A DNA stretch of 64,000 nucleotides. It comes from Argopecten irradians. Its lineage: Eukaryota; Mollusca; Bivalvia; Pectinida; Pectinidae. The stretch spans positions 12,519,765 to 12,583,764 of the forward strand of contig NC_091137.1 of assembly GCF_041381155.1 (NCBI RefSeq). Reading direction: 5' to 3'. Below, in pieces: positions 10,278-22,214 of this stretch (position 1 is the stretch's first letter; each line of letters opens with the position of its first letter). The notes below the pieces were generated by a model that ran no database searches, had not been told where the DNA came from, and saw nothing but the letters and a program-made list of their open reading frames with translations. Position numbers and translations under genes: made by a program.

Positions 10278-11352
10278 ATGACTGGGCCCAACCGGCGAAA
10301 GCAGGACGACGGGACCCAAAATGTAAACAAACGGCCCGGGCGCCCCCCGAGCTCCAAATCAGCTTCAAGAAGCAACTCTAGGACTCAATCACCATCAGAA
10401 ATCAACTTTGCGTCGCCGTACAACAGTGATGAGGAAAATGATGCATGGACATGCACAACATGTAAAGTGAATTTCACTGACCCAAACGACAAAGTCCTGG
10501 AGTGCCAACGATGCAAAGAACACCATTGTATAAAATGTTTAAATAAGAGTGTGGAGGAGTACAGCATGCTAGAAAAGTCTGACTCTATGTGGTTTTGCAC
10601 ACCATGCAGGAAAATCGTGGAAAGGAACATAATAACGGACATGAAAATCGAAAAAAAGATGTCAGGAAATCATGCAAGAGTATGAAAACAGAATCACACA
10701 GTTAGAAAATGAGATCCCTAAAAAGTGCAGCGAAACAAGAGTAAGAGAACTAATCAAAGAGGAACTTGGAGCACAGAACAGTTCGGCTACAGCAACATTT
10801 GACGGGCAAGGAAAAACACCCCAGGATAACCCAAAAGCAGTCGCCACTGGTAACATTATCACAGAAATTAATGAAAGAAAAAAACGCGAAAATAACCTGA
10901 TTATATTTCAAATAGAGGAATGTAATTCAGAGAATAGAGATGATCGCCAGGACCATGACCTGAAGTTTATCAAACAACTTCTCCTTGCATGCAAGATCAA
11001 CCAAGAAGATGGAAAAATTGTGAAAGTAACTAGACTAGGAAGGTATGATAATTATAAGCAACAGCAGAATACTGATGAAGGGAAAAAGAAACCTAGACCC
11101 ATGTTAGTAACCCTAGAGAACGGTGAGATCAAGAAAGAACTTTTCAAAAACATAGGAGAAGCAAAGAAAACTGGGAAGTATGAAAATGTGAGAATCAGTA
11201 ATGATCTGACAAAAGCAGAAAGGGATCAAGAGAAAAAGTTGTGGGATGAAGCCAAAGCAAAAAATCAACAGAACCAATCGGGGGAATATGTGTACAGAGT
11301 AAGAGGACCACCCTGGGCAAGGAGAATAACCAAAGTCCCAAAAAGTGTCTAA
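10278..11352 (+). CDS. LINE ORF1: PHD finger, coiled coil and RRM-like region (one frameshift)
   Basis: Nucleic-acid-binding ORF1 protein of the CR1-like LINE, about 357 residues in two overlapping frames, 10278-10685 and 10672-11352. The first part is basic and Ser-rich (RRKQDD, KRPGRPPSS) and then has a PHD-type Cys4-His-Cys3 finger: CTTC, CQRC, HHCIKC and WFCTPC at about residues 54-116. The second part begins with a short coiled-coil stretch (YENRITQLENEI) and carries NNLIIFQIEE and a basic C-terminus resembling the RNA-binding domain of LINE ORF1 proteins. The frames meet at an A-run (10651-10657); six A's instead of seven would give one continuous frame, so this is either a single mutation or a consensus error. 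The stop is 53 bp before ORF2. Confidence 0.75.
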
Positions 11353-11405
11353 ACAAGATTTTCGGGCAGAACCAAAACAATGTAAATAGTGTAGATAGAG
11401 TTACT

Positions 11406-14309
11406 ATGTTTGTTGAAAAACTTAAATGCTGCTATACAAATGCAGACCAGTTTAAAAATAAAATGGAGGAGTTTGAAGTCCGAACTAGGGATATAGAACC
11501 ACACATTATTGGAATTACAGAAGTCAAGTCAAAAAACAACAGAAACAAAATGAATCAGTCCGAGTTTAATATTGGCAGCGGTTCAAATTACAATATGTTT
11601 ACTAAAAATCTTGACAATGACACGGGAAGAGGTATGATACTATATGTCCACAATTCACTTTCGGTAACAGAAGTGTATACAAACACCAAATTTCAGGAAC
11701 ACATATTTGTGAAAGTACAAGTAAATGGTAAGGATGAGCTGCTCATTGGACTCATATACAGGTCACCTACTGACAGTGGTATAGACATAAATAACGAAAA
11801 TCTGTGCAAACTCATTACAGAGGTAAGTAGTATGAAGTTTTCACATTACCTACTGATGGGAGATTTCAATTACCCGGCTATAGACTGGATCAACTGGAAT
11901 ACAAAAGGGGATAACACAAATTCTAGAGAATACAAGTTTATAGAATGCCTTCAAGAAAACAACCTTTGGCAGCACATCAACAAGCCTACTAGATGGAGAG
12001 GAGCAGACAATCCGAACGTACTAGATTTGGTAATCACAAATGAAGAGCACATGATTAGAGACCTCGAAATCCAAAGTCCCCTGGGGAAAAGTGACCACAG
12101 CTTTATTGTCTTTGACTTTCAATGCTACACTAAGACATATGGGTATATAAAACATCGGAAAGCTTATGAAAAAGCAGATTTTCTGAAAATCAACCAAGAA
12201 ATTGAGGAAATTAATTGGGAAGATGAACTACCAGAATCTGAAGATATTGAACATAACTGGAATAGGTTTGTGTCAAAAATAAAGGAGCTCGAAGACAGAT
12301 ATAAACCTGTAAAGAAAGTACATCTAGGTAACCCCAGGAAACCCAAATTTCCACTAAATAAAACAATCATACAGAAAATAAAAATAAAAACTTCCCTAAA
12401 CAGAAAATTTATCCGAACGAAAGATGAGAATGTAAGGAAAGAGTACAATAGAGTGAGAAACCAAGTTGTTAAGGCAACACGTAAAGCTAGGAAAAACTTT
12501 GAAATGAACATTTCAAAAAACACTAAATCTAATTCTAAAGCAATCTGGCAGTATGTCAACTCAAAAAGTAAGACCAAGGCTGGGATTGGAGATCTATGCA
12601 AAGATCCTGCGGATCCAAAATCAGAAAAAACAAACAACAATACGGAAAAGGCTAATATTTTACAGGAGTACTTCAGTAGTGTGTTTACATTAGAACCAGA
12701 AGAGGAAATACCATGTATTGAACCAAGAAACATTCAAACACCACTCAACAGTATAGAAATTAATGAAGTTGAAGTTGAAAAGTTGCTGAAAGGTTTAAAT
12801 CCCGAAAAATCTCCGGGTCCTGATGGTATACACCCTCGGCTAATCAAGGAAACAGCTGACACTGTAAAGATCCCAATTACAAGATTGTTCAGGCAATCAT
12901 TAAAAAAAGGAAAGCTCCCAAAAGCATGGCGTACGGCAAACATCAGTGCTATACACAAGAAAGGAAGTGTCTCAATTGCAGGAAATTACAGACCTATAAG
13001 CCTCACTTCAATACTATGTAAAACCATGGAAAAGATCATTCGAACACATATTACCAAACACATGTCAGCCAATTCACTTTTCACAAACAAACAGTATGGA
13101 TTTATGTCAGGACGATCAACAGCATTACAACTCCTTAATGTCCTAGAAGAATGGACAGAAGCCCTAGACAGAGCCCTGGATATAGAATGTATATACCTAG
13201 ATTTCCGAAAGGCATTTGACACCGTCCCCCATCACCGTCTGATGAAAAAACTGGAAGCGTATGGAATCAATAAAGAAACCCTCACATGGTTGGAAGACTT
13301 CCTAGTAAACAGACAACAACGTGTTATTATCAACGGCGAAACATCCAAGTGGGGCAGAGTGACATCGGGAATACCTCAGGGTTCGGTGTTGGGGCCGCTG
13401 CTGTTTGTCATCTATATAAATGATCTGCCTGAGATGATTAAGTCAACTGTTTACTTATTTGCGGACGACACAAAACTATTCCAGATAATTAACTCACAAG
13501 AAAGCAAAAAGTCAATACAAGAAGATTTGCTGCAACTCACACATTGGAGTGAGACTTGGCTACTCAAATTCAACGAGGACAAGTGCAAGTCACTACATGT
13601 CGGGAAACACACTGGAGGGAACACTGGATATGTGCTTAATAATACAACATTAGAAGAAGTGGAAGAAGAAAAGGACCTTGGGGTCATATTTGATAAAGAG
13701 CTTACATTTGACAAACACATTAGCGAAAAAGTACAAAAAGCAACTTCAATTTTCGGTATGATCAGAAGAACATTTAAGTTCCTAGATTCTAAACTATTTA
13801 TTCCACTTTACAAATCTTTGGTAAGAACCCATCTGGAATATGCAAGTGTTGTCTGGAGACCATATAAAATGAAACACATTGAACAGTTGGAAGGAGTACA
13901 AAGAAAGGCGACTAAACAACTACCGGGAATGGATAACCTATCTTATCCTGAGAGGCTTAAGAAGTTAAAACTCCCAACCCTGAGTTACAGACGTGTACGA
14001 GGTGACATGATAGAAACCTACAAGGCAGTTACAGGGAAATACGACAAAGGAGCAACCCAGTTCATAAGGATGTGGTCCGACACATCAGAGAGGTCTAGCA
14101 CTAGGACAAACTCGCTGAAAATATTCCCCCAGCATACTAAAACATTGATCAGGAAGAACTCATTCTCCGTTAGGATTGCTTCAATATGGAACAACCTACC
14201 AGACCATGTCGTTACATCTAAGACATTGGACACCTTCAAAAACAGATTGGACAATCACTGGAACGAACAGGAAATCAAATACAATAACTATAAAGAGAAT
14301 ATCAGCTAG
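11406..14309 (+). CDS. LINE ORF2: AP endonuclease and reverse transcriptase, 967 aa
   Basis: Uninterrupted ORF2 polyprotein of a CR1-clade non-LTR retrotransposon. The N-terminal exonuclease-endonuclease-phosphatase domain covers about residues 1-240, with Asn in YTNADQF, Glu in IIGITEVKS, GDFN at 152-155 and SDH at 229-231. The reverse transcriptase follows: PISLTSILCK, YLDFRKAFDTVPHHRL near 597, GIPQGSVLGP from 655, and the catalytic FADD at 685-688. The C-terminal part (YKSLVRTHLEYASVVW, QLEGVQRKATK, SFSVRIASIWNNLP) is typical of CR1. All expected catalytic residues are present, so the protein could be active. It would nick target DNA and copy LINE RNA at the site. Diverged relatives occur in the window at 41.8-43.4 kb and 44.7-46.6 kb, both on the minus strand. 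Confidence 0.93.
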   Translation: MFVEKLKCCYTNADQFKNKMEEFEVRTRDIEPHIIGITEVKSKNNRNKMNQSEFNIGSGSNYNMFTKNLDNDTGRGMILYVHNSLSVTEVYTNTKFQEHIFVKVQVNGKDELLIGLIYRSPTDSGIDINNENLCKLITEVSSMKFSHYLLMGDFNYPAIDWINWNTKGDNTNSREYKFIECLQENNLWQHINKPTRWRGADNPNVLDLVITNEEHMIRDLEIQSPLGKSDHSFIVFDFQCYTKTYGYIKHRKAYEKADFLKINQEIEEINWEDELPESEDIEHNWNRFVSKIKELEDRYKPVKKVHLGNPRKPKFPLNKTIIQKIKIKTSLNRKFIRTKDENVRKEYNRVRNQVVKATRKARKNFEMNISKNTKSNSKAIWQYVNSKSKTKAGIGDLCKDPADPKSEKTNNNTEKANILQEYFSSVFTLEPEEEIPCIEPRNIQTPLNSIEINEVEVEKLLKGLNPEKSPGPDGIHPRLIKETADTVKIPITRLFRQSLKKGKLPKAWRTANISAIHKKGSVSIAGNYRPISLTSILCKTMEKIIRTHITKHMSANSLFTNKQYGFMSGRSTALQLLNVLEEWTEALDRALDIECIYLDFRKAFDTVPHHRLMKKLEAYGINKETLTWLEDFLVNRQQRVIINGETSKWGRVTSGIPQGSVLGPLLFVIYINDLPEMIKSTVYLFADDTKLFQIINSQESKKSIQEDLLQLTHWSETWLLKFNEDKCKSLHVGKHTGGNTGYVLNNTTLEEVEEEKDLGVIFDKELTFDKHISEKVQKATSIFGMIRRTFKFLDSKLFIPLYKSLVRTHLEYASVVWRPYKMKHIEQLEGVQRKATKQLPGMDNLSYPERLKKLKLPTLSYRRVRGDMIETYKAVTGKYDKGATQFIRMWSDTSERSSTRTNSLKIFPQHTKTLIRKNSFSVRIASIWNNLPDHVVTSKTLDTFKNRLDNHWNEQEIKYNNYKENIS

Positions 14310-14420
14310 GAAGTGACTATAATCATAATATGTAACTAAAAATATTACGAGTCCAGCAAAGAGGATCTATAAGGAGCCTGTGCTGGAAAACATCATTAAG
14401 AATCATCATTTAGAATTCAT

Positions 14421-17400
14421 ATCAGAGGCCATACAAAAATATTTGTGTTTCCTGTAACCTGATCATGACTCAAAAACTTTTTATCAGTTTTATTTTTTTT
14501 TGGGGGGGGGGGGGGGGGGGGTGGGTTTGCACAAATTCTGTGAATTTAACTTTTTCAGCTGCCAGAAAGTGGGATGAAAAGAACAAATATTTCAAAAGAA
14601 AAAAATCCCTACCTATACCTACTAAACCGAACCTTCATTTTTAGAGGGTGTTACTAGAAACAAGAATATTTTTCATTTGGCCTGATTGAGAAAACAACAC
14701 CTGATTTCAAACCAAGTGTTCTCCCCAGTCTACTTAATGAAGCATGGGATCAAGTTCCTTTCAATTTAACATGCAGCTATATCCTCAATCATAATTTATG
14801 TTCCTTGACACAATAATAAAATATTTTGAATTGCTGCTTAAGTGTGTTTTAACATAATTTTTGAAATAGCATGCTTCTGTATTTGAATATTTAAGGAGTA
14901 CACTGAATTTTGAATATATCACGAATTAAAGAATAAAACAATGAACAAGTAAGGTTACCATTTGATCAAGATTTATTCATGTACATACAGAAATATTGGT
15001 GTATATTTAAATAAAACATACATACTAATACATGGCATTTGAGTCATTATTTCTTTGCCCAGATCAGTTATATAATTTATATTATATAATTATATAAGTG
15101 TTAGCCGAAACCCGACCGAACTATAGCTCAACACATTCCAGTTTGTATAGTTGTAAAATTGGCGAGTAAAATTTCGCAATTTGAAGTTAGAACTTATTTG
15201 TGGGTGTTCAGACTAAACACAACATTGAAATTGAAATCTGAGAAATTGGGAAAAAAAAATTATAAAATAATTTGAAGGATCTTTTTATTAGATTGGTCGG
15301 ATTTAGGCAAACAAATTTATGCTATTTTGAATTTAAAGCATCAGCCTTCCTTGTGCATTTTAAATTTTGCATCAATATCAATAACATCAAATGGCATATA
15401 CACATGTACATGTATTAAGGTTATTCTTATGTGACAACGACATTATACTGGAACGACATTATACTGGAGCTGTTTTAAAGTTTGATTTTCTAGTATGGAG
15501 ATTTTTCATCTGCGATAATGTGCGCATGCGAAATGAAAACAAAGGTGCGCTCGAATAGCACTTATACATCCAAGAGTTACTTCCCTTATGCCATTTATAT
15601 GTTTATTTAACAGTAAAACACACACAAAGCTTAAAAGGGCAAAATATGCTTAAATATTGTCGTAAAAATTATGTAAGAAAGGTAAGTGATAACCATAAAG
15701 ATGAAATTTTACCTGCGTAATGACTACATTGATTTTCACGTAAATCATCCAAATATAATATATATAGGAGAAAAAGTGTTCAATGGCATTAATTGTTGAT
15801 TTTTGTATTGTAGTTTCAATATAAGTCAAATCATATTTGAAATCACTATAACTGGCCCCTGGTCAGCGTTAGCGACATTATTCTTTGATGTCAAGTTTGT
15901 GTAATAACAACTCACACATAAATTCATGTACCAATTTGAGTTTATAAGAGGTAAATACACATTCCTGTTACCCACTTTGCCTTCCTCTTCCACAGCAATG
16001 TTTGAAACGCAATACTGTTTTACCCTCACATTTGAACCCTTTATTGTGATATTAGAATAATATATAATGTTAAAACTGACAAGGTAAAAGTAATATTATA
16101 GACACACCAGCGAATTGAATGTATAACTCTTTTTATAATTGTGATTCATCAAATAGAATTGTTTTTTTCCAGTATGTATGATTCCCCCATTGTTTTTGCT
16201 GTTTTAAAAACAAATCGGTGACACGCCGTTAAAATATGACCTGATTCCATACATAAATCACTTGGATAGTTTCATGTATATGGTACATTTTTAGTGAATA
16301 ATTACTACTGCAAACATATTCATTTTTGAGATAATGGTAATAATTGATTGGTCAAGATATAATCTCATATAGCCTTAGCTAACGTGAACCTTTTAAACAA
16401 ACCAATCATCAATTATCCCTTGAATCCACATCTATAGCAACTCCATCAGGTATCCGGACTCTCGCACATTGTAAACATTGTATTTCGTATAACAGGCATC
16501 ACTAGTACTTAGGTATCCAATATCTTACCTATATCCTATGTACATAATTCACCTTGAGGGCAACATCGCTTAATTCCCACAGTGTTACATAGAGACGACT
16601 ATAAAGTTTTGTACGTTCAGTACGACTCAAGCCAGAATTAATTCGTACTCATACAAATGTTATACATAAATAGCAATTCGACCTAATGTTGGCACCTGAA
16701 ATGTATGGCAAAAGATTAGCAAAATGTTACCACAACTTTCCTAAGTCTAATTTATACCTGGAATTTCAGTATAAGTGTTCTTTTTCGATGGGATTTGATT
16801 AGTTATGTTTTTTTCAATAATTTGAAATTTTGGGGTCTTTTTTTCATCCTCGAATTTTATATTAATTGAATTATTACTGATTTTTCTATTCACTCGTTTC
16901 GTTTCTACATATTCATTGGCTAAAAATTACTCAATACCAATTTTGACTTTAATATTACACGACGTAGCAGGAGAAACCAGCTGCTTAGTGTATAAAAGGA
17001 TGTAATATTTTGAATACGATTATACATATAACTATAGGAACAGCTATAGGTCAAATATGAAGTCATAAGATTGTATATAAGTTATCATTATACAGACCAT
17101 ACAGATTTTGTACCGCAATATGATTGACATGCATGTGCATTTTATTTCCAAATAAACACACAAAATTTTTTTTTATCAAAATATTACGACAGAAACCCTT
17201 TGTCACATAGCTATGGAAATTAACTCATTTTAACATTCATATCATTATGCGCTGTAGCTAATGTCTATGTCATTGACCCCACGCTCTACTTTCGTTTTCC
17301 AGTGACTTAACATACAAACAGCTCGAGGGTTCACATAACACATGAACTAATCACAAAACAAAATTACATCAATACATTAAGGACCATCCCTTTATTTCCA

Positions 17401-17870
17401 ACATCAATTCTTTATTTAGACTCTGTTTTGAAATGTTTTCATTTTCACTGAAGTGTGTGGTAGGATCGAAATGTTTACTGACCTAGAAGGGTCATCACAT
17501 ACTATAACATAAAACCGTCAACATCTGTAGTCTCTTACAAAGAGCAGCCATATAGAGTCTCCGAAAACTGGCTAATATACAAACAAAAGGGCCATCATAT
17601 TTTCTTATAAACAATCGAAATGACAGATTTAAATACATGTAAAATATATCCTATGGAATCCCTCAAGTGTATTGTACACGTTAGAATTGACTGCCGTTGG
17701 TATGAAAAAATTGACTTTGCAATGAGTTCAGAGAAGAAGAAAAAAGAAAATTGTTAAAAATTATGAATGAAAAAAAAGGATAAAATAAAATACATATGTC
17801 TTAAGAAAAAACTGAAAATAATAATTATTGTGTCCAAATAAGGTAACTATATGGATACATAGTCATTTCT
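14421..17870. other. AT-rich non-coding DNA
   Basis: I see no supported gene. Notable items are a run of 20 G's (14,502-14,521), preceded by a T-run, and an 18-bp direct duplication (ACGACATTATACTGGA) at about 15,436-15,470. Open frames here are short and compositionally random. It may be an intron of a minus-strand gene whose first exon is proposed near 17.9-18.0 kb. Confidence 0.4.
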
Positions 17871-17881
17871 ATTTACGTACC

Positions 17882-18045
17882 TCGGCGAATCCATTGGGTA
17901 CTGTGTAGTAGTGCAAGTAGCTAAGTCATGTTTAAATCTTCATGTGACGGTGAAAACAGCTAGCGAAGCGCACACTTTCAACGCCCATTGTCTGTGAGAT
18001 GAGAAATAAACAAGTTTAGATGGACTCTGGACCTTTTTATATACT
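17882..18045 (-). promoter_or_regulatory. Possible TATA promoter and 5' exon on the minus strand
   Basis: A strong TATA-like box (TATATAAAAAGG, minus strand, 18,032-18,043) is followed by about 150 bp ending in a good splice donor (GAG/GTACGTAAAT, exon end 17,890). The exon would hold a short upstream reading frame starting ATGGGCGTTGAAAG and another ATG (ATGGATTCGCC) just before the donor. No downstream coding exon was found at lower coordinates, so this is a weak proposal. Confidence 0.25.
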
Positions 18046-18769
18046 GGTCGCCCTGAAGGGCACACCTTGTTCAATTACATTGGTCATCCATATGTCAGCA
18101 TGTCCAAATTGTCCGGAGATTAGAGATTAAATGACCACTGGGGGGCATGGAGATGCCAATCTACTTACAGTAACGGTTTAACATTATGCGATAGCTGGGG
18201 GGGGGGCCATGTTTCACAGGTAAATACTACATTGAATGAATTTAGCCATGTTGACGCGATCCAGGAATGTCATTTTGTGCATCAAAATCAAATTGTAATA
18301 CCAATAAATGCACACATAAATGTCATTGTTGTCTATCCCCGTGTCGTCTGGAAGTGTTGAGCACCATCTCTTAACGACTATACAGACATACGAATGCTAA
18401 CATAACGGTTCATTGTTTAATAAACAATAATACATAAACAGCAAATATATAGATATACAAAGAGGTTTATTTCCTCTTGACGCCTGACACTTTGGTCAGT
18501 TTTATGTGAAGTAACAAATGTCAGTGACAGGATAACTTGGCAAAAATCAATCGACGGAAATTTACTCACAAACAACCATAGCAACATCTTTATAAACATA
18601 ACAACTGGTTATTTCAGATCGAACTTGTTGGTTGTTTAAAGTTATATGTGTCATATAAATTGTAACTGCGCGAAAATTTTGACATGCTAGTTTGTCTTTG
18701 GCAATCTGTTGAAAGCCATAATGTTTGAGCTATACACAAAAAAGTTGCAAACAAATATTTTTTTTTTTC

Positions 18770-19130
18770 ATTTAAGCATTGATGTCACTATTCAATTTTT
18801 TAATTTCATCGAGTTATGATATCAATTGTTTGCAAACTTTTGTAAGATTCTGCTATTGCAAAAAATTCTCCCAAAGTTTGCAAACAATTTATTTTCATAA
18901 CCTGATGAAAATAATAAATAGTGATATCAATGCCTATAATTATTTAGACCATTCGATAAAATATATTTTAGCATTGATTTCTGTCATATTTTCTTTTACA
19001 AAATTAATTTTAAGCATTGATGTCACTGGTTTTTTTTAATTTCATCGGAGTATGAAAGAATTTATGCATCGATGTCTATTTTTTTCATTAGGTTATGAAT
19101 TTTTTTGTTTACAGACTTTTGTGAGATACA
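18770..19130. repeat. AT-rich repeat block with a 17-bp inverted repeat
   Basis: AATTGTTTGCAAACTTT (18,824-18,840) is the exact reverse complement of 18,873-18,889, with further partial matches outside it. The flanking words AAGCATTGATGTCACT and TTAATTTCATCG recur at about 18,774 and 19,012, giving an imperfect tandem duplication of about 238 bp. Probably a decayed foldback element. Confidence 0.5.
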
Positions 19131-21390
19131 AAACAAAGGGACCTACATAAAACTATATTCCAAATCAACGATTTACCTACATATAAACATCAGACATAGA
19201 AAGTATATATCTAAATCTCTGATATAAAGAAAGTGTGTTTTCCTTTTGTTCACGTAGTTTAATTAACAAAGAGCAACAGCCAATACACCAGTGTAATTAT
19301 CAATATATTCCGATAGCTATTGAGATGTGAAGGTGATTTACTCAACACAGAGCTATTGCGCAAATCAGCCCGTTTCGACCTAAAGGCGACCATTTTTAAA
19401 ATCCAAAATTAGATATCAAAATATGATGTTTATGAGTGCATGTGTTTTACATCTTCCACATTAAAGATTTTGATAGCGAAAAAGAGTTTGTTAATTGTAT
19501 TAGATAATTCATCAAGTACAGTTTATCGTCGTGTTTTTTCCGAATTTAAAATTCATTGTTTTCATTGCATATCAAGTATTAAAGAATCAATTTCCTATTA
19601 AGCTCGTTTTACTAACTAATACAGTACTACAGAATACTAAAACTTTTAATCCTATTCCTAAACACGTCTGGTGCGCTCATAATCGTAGATAACAAAATAT
19701 ATTTTAATATGATATCAGCTAAACTGTGTATGGATAGGGATCGAAACAACAGCCAGAATCTGTTCTGCAGAGTCCATGTGGTTTAGTAGCAGTGCAATTA
19801 TCGAAAGGTTCAGTGTTCGATTCACCGCCACGCTTCCTTTTATCTTTCTTTAGACAAGCAATACAAATCTCCTGTTTTGTTCAAATTTTGAGTTATATGT
19901 ATATGTGATCTGAAATAAATCAAGTAAAAAAGGGTAAACATGAAACAATTGCATCAGACAAACTGTCCCAATATAAACACAACTCTGGTAAGGAAAGCCT
20001 CATAAAATATATTTAAAGTATATAATGATGTTGCCATTGTCACCTGTTCATGTATGCGACCAATGGAACAGGCCATAACAAAATTCTATTTTGAACCAGA
20101 GAGATCCATAATACGTCACGTAGCATTAATATTTACCTGTAGTGCATGTTTTAGCTCGAACAAGTGCTGGTGCAACGACCTAGGACAGGCAGAAATATGA
20201 CCATATATATATTATATCTGTTCTCTCGTGGAAATATCGTAATAGGAATTGTCAATACGCTAGCTAACCAATCGTCGGCGAGAGAAAGCCGTTGTACTTC
20301 CCAATACAAGGTCACAACAAACTAACAAACTAAACCTCATGAAAGCAAGTTTGACTGTTGGCTGATAAGGCATGAAACAACTGTTAAATATTCCATTGAC
20401 ATCTTCAAATTCAGCATATATTGCGGATCCCAAATGTCGATTGTCATTATGCTAGGTCATGTCTTTAAAAGTAGGTTGCGTTGACCTAATTTAAATTGAC
20501 ATTAAATTTAACAATTTCATTTTCATTTAATTCTTTATCCGTGGTAAAGAGAGAAAAAACATATCATCTGAATAATCTTGTTTTGATGGTTAAGCTGATA
20601 ATTCTTATTACATTTTAGTCAGCTTTAATACATGTCATCAGTGTTTACTTCTGAAAAATACCGATTAAGACCTTTTAGCTAGCCATTTAATGCTATTTTC
20701 GTCCCTCTCTGTTGAGAACAATGGACGACCGATACTTCCTTTCTTAGGTTGCAGCATGAAGGCTCAATTGAGCAAAAAAAATCACGAAAATGGGTACCAC
20801 AGTATAGTTTAGAGACGAACACATTACACAAACGTTAAGATAATTTGGAAATAGAAAAAGGCAGGCATACTTTCCGTAAATGAATTTATTCCGATCGAGA
20901 AAAGATCTCGTCATATTATTTAGACATTTCCACGTTGCAAATTAATTATAAACATTGTATCTCGATCCTCCGTAATTATTCGCATTCTTCTCATAAAAGA
21001 TAGATATTAAATCCAAGAAAGACTCTCTCGTTTACGGGAATACCAACAACAAAATATGATGTTTATCAGTGACAAAAACAGCCATCAACATATTAATTCA
21101 TTGAAAGATATATTAGAATGCCAAGGAATTCAGAGAGGTAAATAATTAGTGTCCTTCTGGACGTGACACGACCGAACAGTGCCAGGGCATTGTCACGTGA
21201 TGGCGTGAATGATGACCCTAGTCTCTCAAGATATAACGGGAATAAATTGTGTGCTATTATAAACGATAAATCGTGTAACCAGGTGAGACAGATATCAACA
21301 TAATAAGCCATGTACATACATTGTTCTCGGTAATTGTGGCCTCAATATCACATGTGTAGTATGTATAGCTATGTCGAATGCATATGCAAA
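19131..21390. other. Non-coding stretch
   Basis: I see no supported gene or known repeat. A weak tRNA-like T-arm (GTGTTCGATTCAC) near 19,815 lacks a matching acceptor stem and was not called. Confidence 0.4.
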
Positions 21391-21604
21391 ATGTTTGTTT
21401 GTTTGACTAATTAACACTAACAGCTATGGTCATGTAAGGACGGCCTCCTATGTATGCGATGTGTTGAGTGTATGTTGTGCGAGGTGCGTGTTTTGGGAGA
21501 CTGCGGTATATTTATGTTGTGTCTTCTTGTATAGTGGAACTGTTGCCCTTTTTATAATGCTATATCACTGAAACATGCCGCCAAAGACACCAAGCAATGC
21601 AAAA
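21391..21604 (-). mobile_element. 5'-truncated SINE-like repeat (same family as 39,981-40,517)
   Basis: The sequence matches the 3' part of the longer copy at 39,981-40,517: a (CAAA)n-like tail at the low-coordinate end, the AACAGCTATGGTCATGTAAG core, and the GGAACTGTTGCCCTTTTTAT block. It stops near GACACCAAGCAA, so the 5' portion is missing, as expected for incomplete reverse transcription. Confidence 0.75.
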
Positions 21605-21734
21605 GCAAATAATGTAATAAATATATCAACATATTCTAGTGGTCCACTCATAAAACGCACTTTTTGAACTCACTTTTCATCCCGTCATTATATCAGCCCA
21701 TCAGATGTTATTATACAAGCGTTATTACGGCGCA

Positions 21735-22105
21735 GTAGATACCATTGTGAGATAATATCATAATAACATTAAGTTTCAATAGATACCATTGTGAGATGAT
21801 AACATCAAGTTTCAATAGATACCATTGTGAGATGATAACATCAAGTTTCAATAGATACCATTGTGAGATGATAACATCAAGTTTCAATAGATACCATTGT
21901 GAGATGATAACATCAAGTTTCAATAGATACCATTGTGAAATGATAACATCAAGTTTCAATAGATACCATTGTGAGATGATAACATAAGTTTCAATAGATA
22001 CCATTGTGAGATGATAACATCAAGTTTCAATAGATACCATTGTGAGATGATAACATCAAGTTTCAATAGATACCATTGTGAGGTGATAACATCAAGTTTC
22101 AAGCT
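21735..22105. repeat. Minisatellite, 36-bp unit, about 10 copies
   Basis: Tandem units contain GATACCATTGTGAGATGATA and ACATCAAGTTTCAATA. Most copies are identical, one has GTGAAATG, one has lost two bases, and the last has GTGAGGTG. Because 36 is a multiple of three, the array creates periodic reading frames on both strands; these are not genes. High copy identity implies recent expansion or homogenisation. Confidence 0.95.
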
Positions 22106-22214
22106 AATGCTCGTTACAAGCGCAATCAAATTCATTTGTAATCTTTCTGAAAACAAAAGCAATAATCAGATTTAATTATGATGTCCAAACTTTGCTCCCG
22201 TGTCTCGGTTTTCG

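Larger units (their letters stand above)
10100..14420 (+). mobile_element. CR1-like LINE, near full length
   Basis: Two ORFs in the usual order are followed by a 3' region of about 110 bp that ends in short CATCATT/AATCATCATTT-like repeats, as CR1/L2 elements tend to do. The 5' limit is approximate; no clear target duplication was found. ORF2 is open along its whole length and ORF1 has a single break in an A-run, so the copy appears young. It lies upstream of, and divergent from, the THAP gene. Confidence 0.8.

Noticed and set aside
10278-10685. Host PHD-finger gene
   Set aside because: The frame leads into a LINE ORF1 coiled-coil region and ORF2 follows 53 bp after it, so it is part of the retrotransposon.
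19774-19838. tRNA gene
   Set aside because: A T-loop-like GTGTTCGATTCAC is present, but no acceptor stem or anticodon arm can be folded convincingly.
21711-22162. Repetitive open frames on both strands across the 36-bp array
   Set aside because: They are products of the tandem repeat and appear in several frames at once.
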